In this document: piece by piece, positions 36,723-45,502 of the stretch
Layout: every line of letters starts with the position of its first letter
Position numbering within the stretch: position 1 is the first letter of the stretch
Source: Seramator thermalis
Lineage (GTDB): Bacteria > Bacteroidota > Bacteroidia > Bacteroidales > Dysgonomonadaceae
NCBI RefSeq assembly: GCF_004138125.1
Contig: NZ_RXHS01000008.1
Span: 107,090-171,089, forward strand
DNA: 64,000 nucleotides
Reading direction: 5' to 3'
The notes under the pieces: model-generated
Database searches by the model: none
The model's input: the letters and a program-made list of their open reading frames with translations, nothing else
Told to the model about the DNA's origin: nothing
Program-made: the position numbers and the translations under genes

Positions 36723-38366
36723 TTATCCGCCAAATGCACAATTGGGCTGTGTCACCACTTTAAAAAAGTCGTTTCCTTTGTCATCCACCAGAATAAATGC
36801 AGGGAAATCCTCCACTTCTATTTTCCAAATTGCTTCCATTCCCAATTCGGGATATTCCACACATTCGAGACTTTTAATATTGTTCTGAGCCAAAATTGCA
36901 GCAGGGCCTCCAATGCTACCCAAATAGAACCCGCCATATTTTTTACATGCATCGGTGACTTGCTGGCTACGATTACCTTTAGCCAACATAATCAGGCTGC
37001 CGCCGTGCGATTGAAATAAATCGACATACGAATCCATACGTCCTGCAGTAGTTGGACCCATCGAACCGGACACATATCCCTTTGGCGTTTTGGCCGGACC
37101 GGCATAATAAATCGGATGATCCTTGAAATATTGCGGGAGGTCTTCTCCCCGATCCAGACGTTCTTTAAGTTTGGCATGAGCCATATCGCGAGCAACGATA
37201 ATTGTGCCATTGAGTGACAAGCGTGTCGAAACAGGATATTTTGTCAAATCGGCCAAAATCTCTTTCATCGGACGATTCAAATCTATTTTCACGCCACCGG
37301 CTTCGCCTGCCTGACGATATTTTTCGGGAATCAAACGACCGGGATTATCTTCGAGTTTCTCAATCCAAATGCCATCTTTATTGATTTTTGCCTTAATGTT
37401 GCGGTCAGCCGAACACGAAACTCCCATTCCGATAGGACACGATGCACCATGACGCGGAAGTCGGATCACGCGGACATCATGAGCAAAATACTTTCCGCCA
37501 AACTGTGCCCCCAGTCCCAATTTTTCGGAAGCCTTCTTCAAGCGCTCTTCCAGCTCGAGATCGCGAAATGCCTGTCCATATTCATTCCCTTCGGTAGGAA
37601 TATTATCGTAATATTTAGCCGATGCCAATTTCACGGTTTTCAGATTAGCTTCAGCCGAAGTACCGCCAATGACAAATGCTATATGATAAGGCGGACAGGC
37701 AGCTGTGCCTAACGATTGCATCTTTTCGATCAGATAATTTTCGAGTTTACCGGGGGTAAGCAAGGCCTTCGTTTCTTGATAGAGATAAGTTTTGTTTGCC
37801 GATCCGCCACCTTTGGCAATACACAGAAATTTATATTCGTTGCCTTGAACGGCATACAAGTCGATTTGAGCAGGCAGATTACACCCTGTGTTTACTTCAT
37901 CGTACATATTGAGAGGCGCATTTTGCGAATAACGCAGATTTTCGTTTACAAACGTATTGTAAACACCATGCGAAAGTGCTTCTTCGTCATTGCCACCTGT
38001 CCAAATTTGCTGACCTTTTTTACCGATGATGATTGCTGTACCTGTATCCTGACAGAATGGAAGTATGCCTTTGGCCGCAATTTCGGCATTGCGCAAAAAT
38101 GTGAGCGCTACGAATTTATCGTTTTCGCTTGCTTCCGGATCATCCAAAATTTTCGCAACTTGTTGCTGATGTTCAGGACGAAGCAAAAATTCCACATCGC
38201 GAAAGGCGGTTTGAGCCATTAGCGTAAGCCCTTCTGGCTGAATTTTTAGAATTTCTTTCCCTTCGAATTCCGAAACCGAAACATAATCTTTCGTCAACAA
38301 ATAATATTCGGTATCGTCTTTCGATATCGGGAAGGGCTCTTGATAAACGAATGGTTTAGTTGCCAT
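36723..38366 (-). CDS. fumA: fumarate hydratase, class I (iron-sulphur)
   Basis: This enzyme interconverts fumarate and malate with an oxygen-sensitive [4Fe-4S] cluster. At 547 residues it is the single-chain form with alpha and beta domains fused. Cluster cysteines fit in [17 protein letters not shown] and GASCPIGMG. The C-terminal beta domain has [14 protein letters not shown] and GSIGGPAA. An iron-sulphur fumarase fits an anaerobe. It is transcribed alone. Confidence 0.96.
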   Translation of the reverse strand: MATKPFVYQEPFPISKDDTEYYLLTKDYVSVSEFEGKEILKIQPEGLTLMAQTAFRDVEFLLRPEHQQQVAKILDDPEASENDKFVALTFLRNAEIAAKGILPFCQDTGTAIIIGKKGQQIWTGGNDEEALSHGVYNTFVNENLRYSQNAPLNMYDEVNTGCNLPAQIDLYAVQGNEYKFLCIAKGGGSANKTYLYQETKALLTPGKLENYLIEKMQSLGTAACPPYHIAFVIGGTSAEANLKTVKLASAKYYDNIPTEGNEYGQAFRDLELEERLKKASEKLGLGAQFGGKYFAHDVRVIRLPRHGASCPIGMGVSCSADRNIKAKINKDGIWIEKLEDNPGRLIPEKYRQAGEAGGVKIDLNRPMKEILADLTKYPVSTRLSLNGTIIVARDMAHAKLKERLDRGEDLPQYFKDHPIYYAGPAKTPKGYVSGSMGPTTAGRMDSYVDLFQSHGGSLIMLAKGNRSQQVTDACKKYGGFYLGSIGGPAAILAQNNIKSLECVEYPELGMEAIWKIEVEDFPAFILVDDKGNDFFKVVTQPNCAFGG

Positions 38367-38559
38367 AAATTAATTTTTAGTGTGTTGGATTAGTTGTATT
38401 CCACTTTGCACAAAATTACGAATAAATTCACTTTTCCTGAAATCGCTGCGATTAAAAAAGCGAAAATCGAAGAAACCGATTTATTATTGAATCGGATAAG
38501 GATATACAGATTTTCCGTTTTTTTAGAGTAATTCTTAGAGACATTTACCTAAATAGCGC

Positions 38560-38567
38560 TAATTTTG
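38560..38567 (+). promoter_or_regulatory. -7 box upstream of the PurF-like gene
   Basis: TAATTTTG is an exact -7 match 25 bases before the ATG at 38593. The -33 box is weak. Confidence 0.45.
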
Positions 38568-38592
38568 TACCAAACTTCTGAAAGGCTTGTTT

Positions 38593-40506
38593 ATGACCGA
38601 CAAAATTAAGCATGAATGCGGGATAGCACTTATCCGCCTCTTGAAACCCCTCGAATATTATTACGAAAAATACGGCACGTGGCAATATGGCCTCGAAAAG
38701 TTGTATTTGCTTATGGAAAAGCAGCACAACCGCGGACAAGAAGGCGCGGGGCTGGCTTCGGTAAAGCTTGATGCAGCACCGGGAACCGAATATATTTTCA
38801 GAGAAAGGGGTTTAGGATCGAATGCGATTCCCGAAATATTCGAGAATGCACAGAAAAAATTTCGTGAGGTCGGTGCAGAAAAACTGAATGATGCGGATTT
38901 TGTCAAGAAAAACGTTCCTTATGCGGGAGAGCTGTTTCTGGGGCATCTCCGCTATAGCACAACGGGGCGGACAGGATTGACCTACGTACACCCATTATTG
39001 CGGCGCAACAATTGGGCTTCTCGTAGTCTCTTGCTTGCCGGAAATTTCAACATGACCAATGTGGACGAGATGTTTATTCAACTTATTTCGGAAGGACAAC
39101 ACCCCCGGGATACAGCCGACACGTTTGTCATACTCGAATCACTGGGACATTATCTCGACAGGGAAGTTCAGTATCAATACGATCACATTGAAAAAGAAGG
39201 TCTTACAGGGCAACAAATCAGCAATTTGATCGAACAGCGGCTCGATATCTCATTTTTGCTGAAACGCGCCTGCAAAATCTGGGATGGCGGTTATGTGATC
39301 AGCGGATTGATTGGTTGTGGAGACGCTTTCGCAATGCGCGATCCGTGGGGCATTCGTCCTGCTTTTTATTATCATGACGATGAGGTGGTTGTGGTAGCAT
39401 CCGAACGTCCGGTAATTCAAACAGCTTTCAATCTGAAAAAAGAAGATGTGCACGAACTACAACCCGGCCAAGCACTTATCGTGAAACGCAACGGGCGCTT
39501 CATTTTGGATCAGATTGCCGAAAAAAAAGAAAAAATTACACCTTGTTCTTTCGAACGTATCTATTTTTCGCGCGGATCGGATTACGACATCTATCGCGAA
39601 CGAAAGAAACTCGGAGAATTGCTGATCCCGAAAATTTTGAAAACTATCGACTACGATTTCGATCATACCGTTTTTTCATTTATCCCGAATACGGCTGAAG
39701 TTGCATACTTTGGAATGCTTGAAGCACTCGAAAAATATTGCAACGAACAAAAAGCAAAGGAAATTAGCGAAAAAAACGGCTCGCTGACGCAAGCCGACAT
39801 TCAGCAAATTCTTTCGCGAAGGGTTCGTTCGGAAAAAGTGGCGATCAAAGATATCAAATTGCGAACCTTTATTGCCGGCGGCAATACACGCAATGATTTG
39901 GCAGCACATGTTTACGATATCACCTACGGATCGCTGCGTCGCAATGAAGATACACTGGTTATTATTGACGACAGCATTGTGCGAGGAACTACCCTTAAAC
40001 AAAGCATCATTAAAATCCTCGATCGACTCGATCCGGTAAAAATTGTCATCGTATCATCGTCGCCTCAAATTCGATATCCCGATTATTACGGCATCGACAT
40101 GTCGCGCTTGAGCGAATTCATCGCATTCAAAGCAGCTATGCAATTGCTGAAAGAGCGAGGAATGCAGGATTTAATTGACGATGTCTATCGAAAATCTCTG
40201 GCTCAAAAAGACAAGAAAAAGGAAGAGATTGTCAATTATGTGAAGGAACTTTACGCTCCCTTTACCGACGAAGAAATATCCGACAAAATTGCACAAATGC
40301 TTACCCCTGAGGATACGAAAGCAGAAGTAGAAATCGTTTTTCAATCCATCGAAGATCTGCACAGGGCTTGTCCCGAACATGCAGGCGACTGGTATTTTTC
40401 GGGAGATTATCCTACACCCGGAGGGAACAGAATGGTGAATTATGCTTTTATAAATTATATGCAGGGACAGGAAAACCGACCTTACCAATTTAAGTTGAAT
40501 TTTTAA
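38593..40506 (+). CDS. PurF-like amidophosphoribosyltransferase (long paralog)
   Basis: A 637-residue fusion of a class II glutamine amidotransferase and a type I phosphoribosyltransferase. The nucleophile is probably Cys9 (HECGIAL), with RGQEGAG and YAGELFLGHLRYST nearby. The PRPP loop is LVIIDDSIVRGTTLK. It is about 130-160 residues longer than ordinary PurF (about 470-505), with insertions in the amidotransferase part and a C-terminal tail. purC lies two genes downstream. It may be the pathway PurF or a lineage paralog. ATG 38593 is preferred to TTG 38587. Confidence 0.85.
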   Translation: MTDKIKHECGIALIRLLKPLEYYYEKYGTWQYGLEKLYLLMEKQHNRGQEGAGLASVKLDAAPGTEYIFRERGLGSNAIPEIFENAQKKFREVGAEKLNDADFVKKNVPYAGELFLGHLRYSTTGRTGLTYVHPLLRRNNWASRSLLLAGNFNMTNVDEMFIQLISEGQHPRDTADTFVILESLGHYLDREVQYQYDHIEKEGLTGQQISNLIEQRLDISFLLKRACKIWDGGYVISGLIGCGDAFAMRDPWGIRPAFYYHDDEVVVVASERPVIQTAFNLKKEDVHELQPGQALIVKRNGRFILDQIAEKKEKITPCSFERIYFSRGSDYDIYRERKKLGELLIPKILKTIDYDFDHTVFSFIPNTAEVAYFGMLEALEKYCNEQKAKEISEKNGSLTQADIQQILSRRVRSEKVAIKDIKLRTFIAGGNTRNDLAAHVYDITYGSLRRNEDTLVIIDDSIVRGTTLKQSIIKILDRLDPVKIVIVSSSPQIRYPDYYGIDMSRLSEFIAFKAAMQLLKERGMQDLIDDVYRKSLAQKDKKKEEIVNYVKELYAPFTDEEISDKIAQMLTPEDTKAEVEIVFQSIEDLHRACPEHAGDWYFSGDYPTPGGNRMVNYAFINYMQGQENRPYQFKLNF

Positions 40507-40515
40507 AAAGGCGAA

Positions 40516-41487
40516 ATGATAGAACGCATCCTGATACTCGAAAGTGTCGATCCCGTTATATTTTTCGGCATCAACAACATCAATTTGCAATTGATGAAAA
40601 CACTTTTCCCGAAATTGCGCCTTGTAGCTCGTGGAAACGTCATCAAAGCAATTGGCGATGAAGAAGAAATTGTCCATTTCGAAGAAAAAATTCATGAACT
40701 GGAAAAGTTCAGTATCGAAATGAATCTGTTGCGTGAGGAAGACATTCTCGACATTGTGAAAGGCAAAACACCGCCCATCGTGAATCAGGATAACCTCATC
40801 ATTCACGGGCTCAACGGAAAGCCAATTGTAGCACGAACGGCTAACCAAAAAAAATTGGTGGAGGCTTTCAACGACAACGACTTGGTATTTGCCATTGGTC
40901 CTGCGGGCTCGGGAAAAACCTATACGGCGATAGCCCTCGCGGTACGCGCACTGAAAACCAAGCAAATTCGAAAAATCATTCTCAGCCGACCGGCAGTGGA
41001 AGCAGGCGAAAAACTCGGATTTCTTCCCGGCGATATGAAAGAAAAAATCGATCCATATCTGCAGCCCCTCTACGATGCGCTTGAAGATATGATTCCTCCG
41101 CTCAAGCTCAAAGAATATATCGAAAACAATATTATTCAGATTGCTCCGCTTGCCTTTATGCGTGGTCGCACGCTCAACGATGCAGTGATTATTCTCGACG
41201 AAGCCCAAAACACTACGAAACCGCAAATAAAAATGTTTCTTACACGATTGGGGCTCAACGGCAAAATGATTGTCACGGGCGATATCACTCAAATCGACCT
41301 TCCACACACGCAGCAATCGGGATTGATTCATGCCATGCATGTGCTCAAAGGCATAAAAGGTATTGCTACAGTTGAATTCAACAAAAAAGATATTGTTCGT
41401 CACAAGTTGGTGCAACAGATTGTGGAGGCATACGAAAAGGAAGACGAACAAAACAAGAAGGACAAAAAAGAAGCAAATTTAATTTGA
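40516..41487 (+). CDS. phoH: PhoH family ATPase
   Basis: A 323-residue PhoH protein. Walker [16 protein letters not shown] is followed by [17 protein letters not shown] and Walker [10 protein letters not shown], ending in the sensor [10 protein letters not shown]. The N-terminal ~100 residues form the small domain typical of PhoH/YbeZ. Family members are linked to RNA metabolism and ribosome assembly. It lies 9 bases after the PurF-like gene. A charged Lys/Glu tail ends the protein. Confidence 0.94.
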   Translation: MIERILILESVDPVIFFGINNINLQLMKTLFPKLRLVARGNVIKAIGDEEEIVHFEEKIHELEKFSIEMNLLREEDILDIVKGKTPPIVNQDNLIIHGLNGKPIVARTANQKKLVEAFNDNDLVFAIGPAGSGKTYTAIALAVRALKTKQIRKIILSRPAVEAGEKLGFLPGDMKEKIDPYLQPLYDALEDMIPPLKLKEYIENNIIQIAPLAFMRGRTLNDAVIILDEAQNTTKPQIKMFLTRLGLNGKMIVTGDITQIDLPHTQQSGLIHAMHVLKGIKGIATVEFNKKDIVRHKLVQQIVEAYEKEDEQNKKDKKEANLI

Positions 41488-41591
41488 CTGATACTAATTT
41501 TCAGTTCTTCTGCAATTTCAGATTAAGATTGACGAATAATAAAATGTTCTGTCAGAAAAAACAAGTTAAATCATTTTTCACATTAAATTAT

Positions 41592-42536
41592 ATGAACAAT
41601 ACGTTAACAAAGACAGATTACCACTTCCCGGGGCAAACAGCTGTTTACCACGGAAAAGTGCGCGACGTGTACACCATTGGCAGTGACATGTTGGTGATGA
41701 TTGCCACCGACAGAATTTCGGCATTCGATGTCATTCTTCCCGTAGGAATTCCTTATAAGGGACAAGTGCTCAATCAAATTGCGTCTAAATTTCTGGATGC
41801 AACTGCCGATATTGTGCCCAACTGGAAACAGGCTTCACCCGATCCAATGGTTACCGTGGGTATGAAGTGTGAACCTTATAAAGTTGAAATGGTTATTCGC
41901 GGCTATCTCACCGGAAGTTCGTGGAGAGAATACAAGAATGGGATTCGCACACTTTGTGGCGTTTCACTTCCCGAGGGAATGAGAGAAAATCAGAAATTCC
42001 CCTCACCCATCATCACGCCTACGACTAAAGCACAAGAAGGACACGACGAGAATATCTCGAAAGAAGAAATCATTGCACAAGGGCTGGTAAACAAAGAAGA
42101 ATACGAACAAATCGAGAAATACACCTACGCCTTGTTCGAACGCGGCACACAAATGGCTGCCGAAAAAGGGCTGATTTTGGTGGACACCAAATACGAATTT
42201 GGTAAAAAGGACGGCAAAATCTACCTCATCGACGAAATTCACACTCCCGACTCATCGCGCTACTTCTATAGCGAAGGATATGAAGAACGATTCGAAAAAG
42301 GAGAAGAGCAAAGGCAGCTTTCGAAAGAATTTGTTCGTAAATGGCTTATGGATAATGGTTTTCAAGGGCAGGCAGGTCAAAAAGTACCCGAGATGACTCC
42401 CGAGTTTTGTGAGAGTGTTTCGGAGCGATACATCGAACTATTCGAAACTATTACGGGCGAAAAATTTGTAAAAGCCGACACAAAAGATTTGGAAAAGCGT
42501 ATCGAGAAAAACGTTCTGGAATATCTGAATAAATAA
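41592..42536 (+). CDS. purC: SAICAR synthetase (phosphoribosylaminoimidazole-succinocarboxamide synthase)
   Basis: This enzyme joins aspartate to CAIR in purine synthesis. The 314-residue product has [47 protein letters not shown] and [13 protein letters not shown] signatures. ATG 41592 gives the normal N-terminus; the upstream extension from 41484 is not coding-like. It is between phoH and ubiE in a plus-strand run. Confidence 0.96.
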   Translation: MNNTLTKTDYHFPGQTAVYHGKVRDVYTIGSDMLVMIATDRISAFDVILPVGIPYKGQVLNQIASKFLDATADIVPNWKQASPDPMVTVGMKCEPYKVEMVIRGYLTGSSWREYKNGIRTLCGVSLPEGMRENQKFPSPIITPTTKAQEGHDENISKEEIIAQGLVNKEEYEQIEKYTYALFERGTQMAAEKGLILVDTKYEFGKKDGKIYLIDEIHTPDSSRYFYSEGYEERFEKGEEQRQLSKEFVRKWLMDNGFQGQAGQKVPEMTPEFCESVSERYIELFETITGEKFVKADTKDLEKRIEKNVLEYLNK

Positions 42537-42572
42537 ATTTATCCCTCAAACGGAAATCAACTGTTTTCATTA

Positions 42573-43334
42573 ATGGCATACAAAGTAGAAAAAATACATC
42601 CTTACAACACAGTTGAGTCGAAAAGGGAGCAAGTATCGCACATGTTCGATACCATTGCTCCCAACTACGACAAACTCAATGGGGTTCTATCGATGGGAAT
42701 CGACAAATATTGGCGCAGAGAGGCCATGAAAGTACTATATCAATTTAGGCCGAAGTATGTGCTCGATATTGCCACCGGTACAGGCGATTTTGCCATCATG
42801 GCAGCAAAAATAGTTCGTCCGGATCAGGTAATCGGAATCGATATTTCCGAAGGAATGATGCAAATCGGGCGACAAAAAGTTGAAAAACAAGGGTTGAACG
42901 ATGTGATTTCGTTCGAAAAGCAGGACTGTGCCAACTTACGATTTCCCGATAATACGTTTGATGCGGCTATTGCAGCATTTGGCGTTCGCAATTTCGAAGA
43001 TATCGACACAAGCTTTCGCGAAATCTTGCGTGTACTCCGTCCGGGAGGAGTATTCCTTTTTCTCGAACTCTCCACTCCCGAAAAAACGCCGATCAAGCAA
43101 CTATATGAAGTCTATTCCGACTATGTGATGCCTCTGATGGCAGACCTGCTCGCTACCGAAAAACGCGCATATGAATATCTGCCCGAATCGATTGCTGCTT
43201 TTCCCCAAGGGAAAGAAATGATGCAGATTCTCAAAAAAAACAGATTTACCAAAATTCGTCTCCGTCGGTTAACACTCGGAATTTGTACGATGTACATTGC
43301 AGAAAAACCCATAGAAAAAGGCCTCAAATACTGA
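42573..43334 (+). CDS. menG: demethylmenaquinone methyltransferase
   Basis: An S-adenosylmethionine enzyme making the last step of menaquinone synthesis (UbiE/MenG family). The 253-residue product has MFDTIAPNYDKLNGVLSMG, the SAM motif VLDIATGTGDFAI and AAFGVRNFEDI. An anaerobe with menaquinone-based respiration to fumarate fits the fumarase and NadB genes nearby. Its end is 5 bases from aroE. Confidence 0.94.
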   Translation: MAYKVEKIHPYNTVESKREQVSHMFDTIAPNYDKLNGVLSMGIDKYWRREAMKVLYQFRPKYVLDIATGTGDFAIMAAKIVRPDQVIGIDISEGMMQIGRQKVEKQGLNDVISFEKQDCANLRFPDNTFDAAIAAFGVRNFEDIDTSFREILRVLRPGGVFLFLELSTPEKTPIKQLYEVYSDYVMPLMADLLATEKRAYEYLPESIAAFPQGKEMMQILKKNRFTKIRLRRLTLGICTMYIAEKPIEKGLKY

Positions 43335-43339
43335 ACGGA

Positions 43340-44095
43340 ATGGACACTTACGGCTTAATCGGATTTCCGCTGAAACACTCTTTCTCGGCAGCATTCTTCG
43401 CCGAAAAATTTAGTCGTGAACATATCGACGCCGAATACCTTAATTTCGAAATCAACGATATTCTGCAACTTCGGGAAGTGATTTTGTTCAATCAGCACCT
43501 CAAAGGTTTGAATGTAACTATTCCATATAAGGAAAAGGTCATTCCGTTTTTGGATGAAATTTCGGACATTGCCGCTACGATAGGGGCAGTGAATGTTATC
43601 AAAATCACATGCGAACCGGGCAATATGTATTTTTATCGACTTGCAGGATACAATACCGATTATATCGGATTCAAAAAATCGATCGCGCCACTCCTGCAAC
43701 CTCAAATTCACCGAAAAGCACTGATTTTGGGAACAGGGGGAGCATCGAAAGCCGTATCCAAAGCTCTTTTCGACTTGGGATTGGAGCATCGTTTTGTTTC
43801 TCGGTCAGCAGGCGAAAACAGATTTACTTACGATGAATTGACACCCGAAATCATGAAAGATTTCACCGTCATTGTCAATGCATCGCCGGTAGGCACTTTC
43901 CCGAATGTGGACGAATGCCCTCAAATTCCCTATTCGCTTATCACGTCGCAACATTTGCTCTACGATTTGGTTTATAACCCAGACGAAACATTGTTTTTGA
44001 AGAAAGGTAAAAGACAAGGCGCTGCCACCAAAAACGGTCGCGAAATGCTCGAACTTCAGGCATTGGAATCGTGGCAAATTTGGAACCAGCAGTAG
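43340..44095 (+). CDS. aroE: shikimate dehydrogenase
   Basis: This enzyme reduces dehydroshikimate to shikimate in aromatic amino acid synthesis. The 251-residue product has GFPLKHSFSAAFF, NVTIPYKEKVIPFLD, the NADP loop LGTGGASKAVSKAL, and VNASPVG. The start at 43340 (MDTYGLIG) avoids overlap with menG. It closes the PurF-like-phoH-purC-menG-aroE run. Confidence 0.94.
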   Translation: MDTYGLIGFPLKHSFSAAFFAEKFSREHIDAEYLNFEINDILQLREVILFNQHLKGLNVTIPYKEKVIPFLDEISDIAATIGAVNVIKITCEPGNMYFYRLAGYNTDYIGFKKSIAPLLQPQIHRKALILGTGGASKAVSKALFDLGLEHRFVSRSAGENRFTYDELTPEIMKDFTVIVNASPVGTFPNVDECPQIPYSLITSQHLLYDLVYNPDETLFLKKGKRQGAATKNGREMLELQALESWQIWNQQ

Positions 44096-44102
44096 AAAAA
44101 GG

Positions 44103-44137
44103 AATTACCCCTTTAAGATCGCCCTAAAGAGGTAATT
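44103..44137 (+). terminator. hairpin after aroE
   Basis: AATTACCCCTTTA (44103-44115) pairs with TAAAGAGGTAATT (44125-44137) with one mismatch. The T tract is weak. Confidence 0.55.
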
Positions 44138-44235
44138 TGCATAGTTAAGGTTTGGTTAAATCACTTGTACCTGAAAGAGATAGGAAAGAGAAGATATATA
44201 GAGACGATTGTGTAAATTGTCATAAATCCGGTTGA

Positions 44236-45162
44236 TTATTCCATGCCTTCGCTCGTGTTTTGAAGCGGCTCTGAAGATTGATCCATCGTTGTTTCTACAC
44301 CATCCTTATCGAGATAGAAAGTTTTCTTCGATTGATCATCCTTCTTGGTAGCCTCAACCTTGGTGATTTGCTTTTCGGCATTGTACTGCAACGAGTTGAG
44401 CTCGTATGTCTCACTTATCGTCCGAACCGCTTCCTGTTCCTTTTCATTCAAATCTTCTAATTTAACTTCCACAAAACCGTCATCCTGCATTGCATACATC
44501 GTTTCGATGGAAGGAGCTTGTGTGCCGGACGTAATTTCGACATTCTTTTCGGAAGACTCCATTTCAATTTCGTTTCCTTCTGCATCCAAATAGAATGTTT
44601 TTTTCGAATTGTCATCCTTCTTTGTAGCTTCCACTTTAGTAATCTGCTTTTCTGCATTATACTGCAAAGCATTCAGATAATAAGTTTGATCGATCACACG
44701 AACGGCAGCTTGCACTTTCTCGTTTAATTCTTCGAATTTGACATCAACAAAATCGCTGTCCTGGCTCGTTTCAAACGATTCTACCAAAAGTACATTTGGC
44801 GATGTAGCGGTATTACCTGCATCCGTCTTTTGTTCTTCGGCCGGAGCTTCCATTTTTATTTCCTTGCCTTCGGCATCGAAATAGAAAACTTTTACGCTCG
44901 TGTCGCTTTTATTGGTAGCTTCAAGTTTGGTAATCTGTTTTTCGGCATTGTATTGAAGAGAATTCAATTCATATTCCTGCAAAATAGCATTTATCGATGC
45001 CTGCACTTTCTCATTCAGCGAGTCCAGAGTTACATCTACATACCCATTGTCCTGCCAAACGGTAATCACGTTAGCCTCATCGTTCGATATATTCGAAGCA
45101 TTGACACTTGTTAATGTGCCCAACCCGGCTATTACTGCAAATGATAAAATAACTTTTTTCAT
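44236..45162 (-). CDS. secreted protein with three tandem PepSY-like repeats
   Basis: A 308-residue exported protein with signal peptide (residues 1-22, ending VNAS). Three repeats of about 70 residues follow, at 36-105, 133-202 and 225-294, joined by Thr/Glu-rich linkers. Each repeat has LNEKxQxA, a helix, then the invariant LQYNAEKQITK and (F/Y)YxDxxGxE. The helix-then-hairpin pattern resembles PepSY/DUF2874-type domains. Units 2 and 3 are closest, which points to recent internal duplication. The gene is divergent from the hybrid kinase, so a sensory or inhibitory role is possible but unproven. Confidence 0.85.
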   Translation of the reverse strand: MKKVILSFAVIAGLGTLTSVNASNISNDEANVITVWQDNGYVDVTLDSLNEKVQASINAILQEYELNSLQYNAEKQITKLEATNKSDTSVKVFYFDAEGKEIKMEAPAEEQKTDAGNTATSPNVLLVESFETSQDSDFVDVKFEELNEKVQAAVRVIDQTYYLNALQYNAEKQITKVEATKKDDNSKKTFYLDAEGNEIEMESSEKNVEITSGTQAPSIETMYAMQDDGFVEVKLEDLNEKEQEAVRTISETYELNSLQYNAEKQITKVEATKKDDQSKKTFYLDKDGVETTMDQSSEPLQNTSEGME

Positions 45163-45341
45163 AACGATAAATTTTTAATGTTTAACTTCACTTACTTTGA
45201 TCTGAAATCTTAATTTCATCTGTCTGCATTTACATCTACAAATATCATACAACACAAACCTTTTTTTCGTCTGATAGAACATTACATATTTGATTATCTG
45301 AATATTAAAAACATTATATCGATGTGTGCCAAAACCCGGAA

Positions 45342-45402
45342 TGTGTGGAAGTAATGTGGAGGATGTGGAATTTTTCCACACGCAGAATCCGGAAAATCCA
45401 CA
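45342..45402. promoter_or_regulatory. cluster of five TCCACA/TGTGGA motifs with a palindrome
   Basis: TGTGGA occurs at 45344, 45355 and 45364, and TCCACA at 45375 and 45397. TGTGGAATTTTTCCACA (45364-45380) is an inverted repeat. TTTTCCACA (45372-45380) is one base from the DnaA box TTATCCACA. The cluster could be an operator for the divergent genes or a DnaA-binding cluster. Confidence 0.4.
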
Positions 45403-45474
45403 TTTGTTTCGTAATAAAGATCAATCTATACGATCTCGGTAATAAAAAAAAGAATAGTTACCACCAAATTTGAT

Positions 45475-45482
45475 TATATTTG
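45475..45482 (+). promoter_or_regulatory. -7 box of the hybrid kinase gene
   Basis: TATATTTG is an exact -7 match 20 bases before the ATG. The -33 box is unclear. Confidence 0.5.
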
Positions 45483-45502
45483 AACGGCCAAAATAAGAAA
45501 AC

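Larger units (their letters stand above)
45163..45502. other. divergent intergenic region with TCCACA cluster
   Basis: About 340 AT-rich bases between the three-repeat protein and the hybrid kinase. It contains the motif cluster at 45342-45402 and the kinase -7 box. No gene is seen. Confidence 0.6.

Noticed and set aside
40171..41451. 426-residue minus-strand frame
   Set aside because: It is the antisense shadow of the PurF-like gene end and phoH. Its Phe/His/Cys-rich composition is typical of reverse frames.
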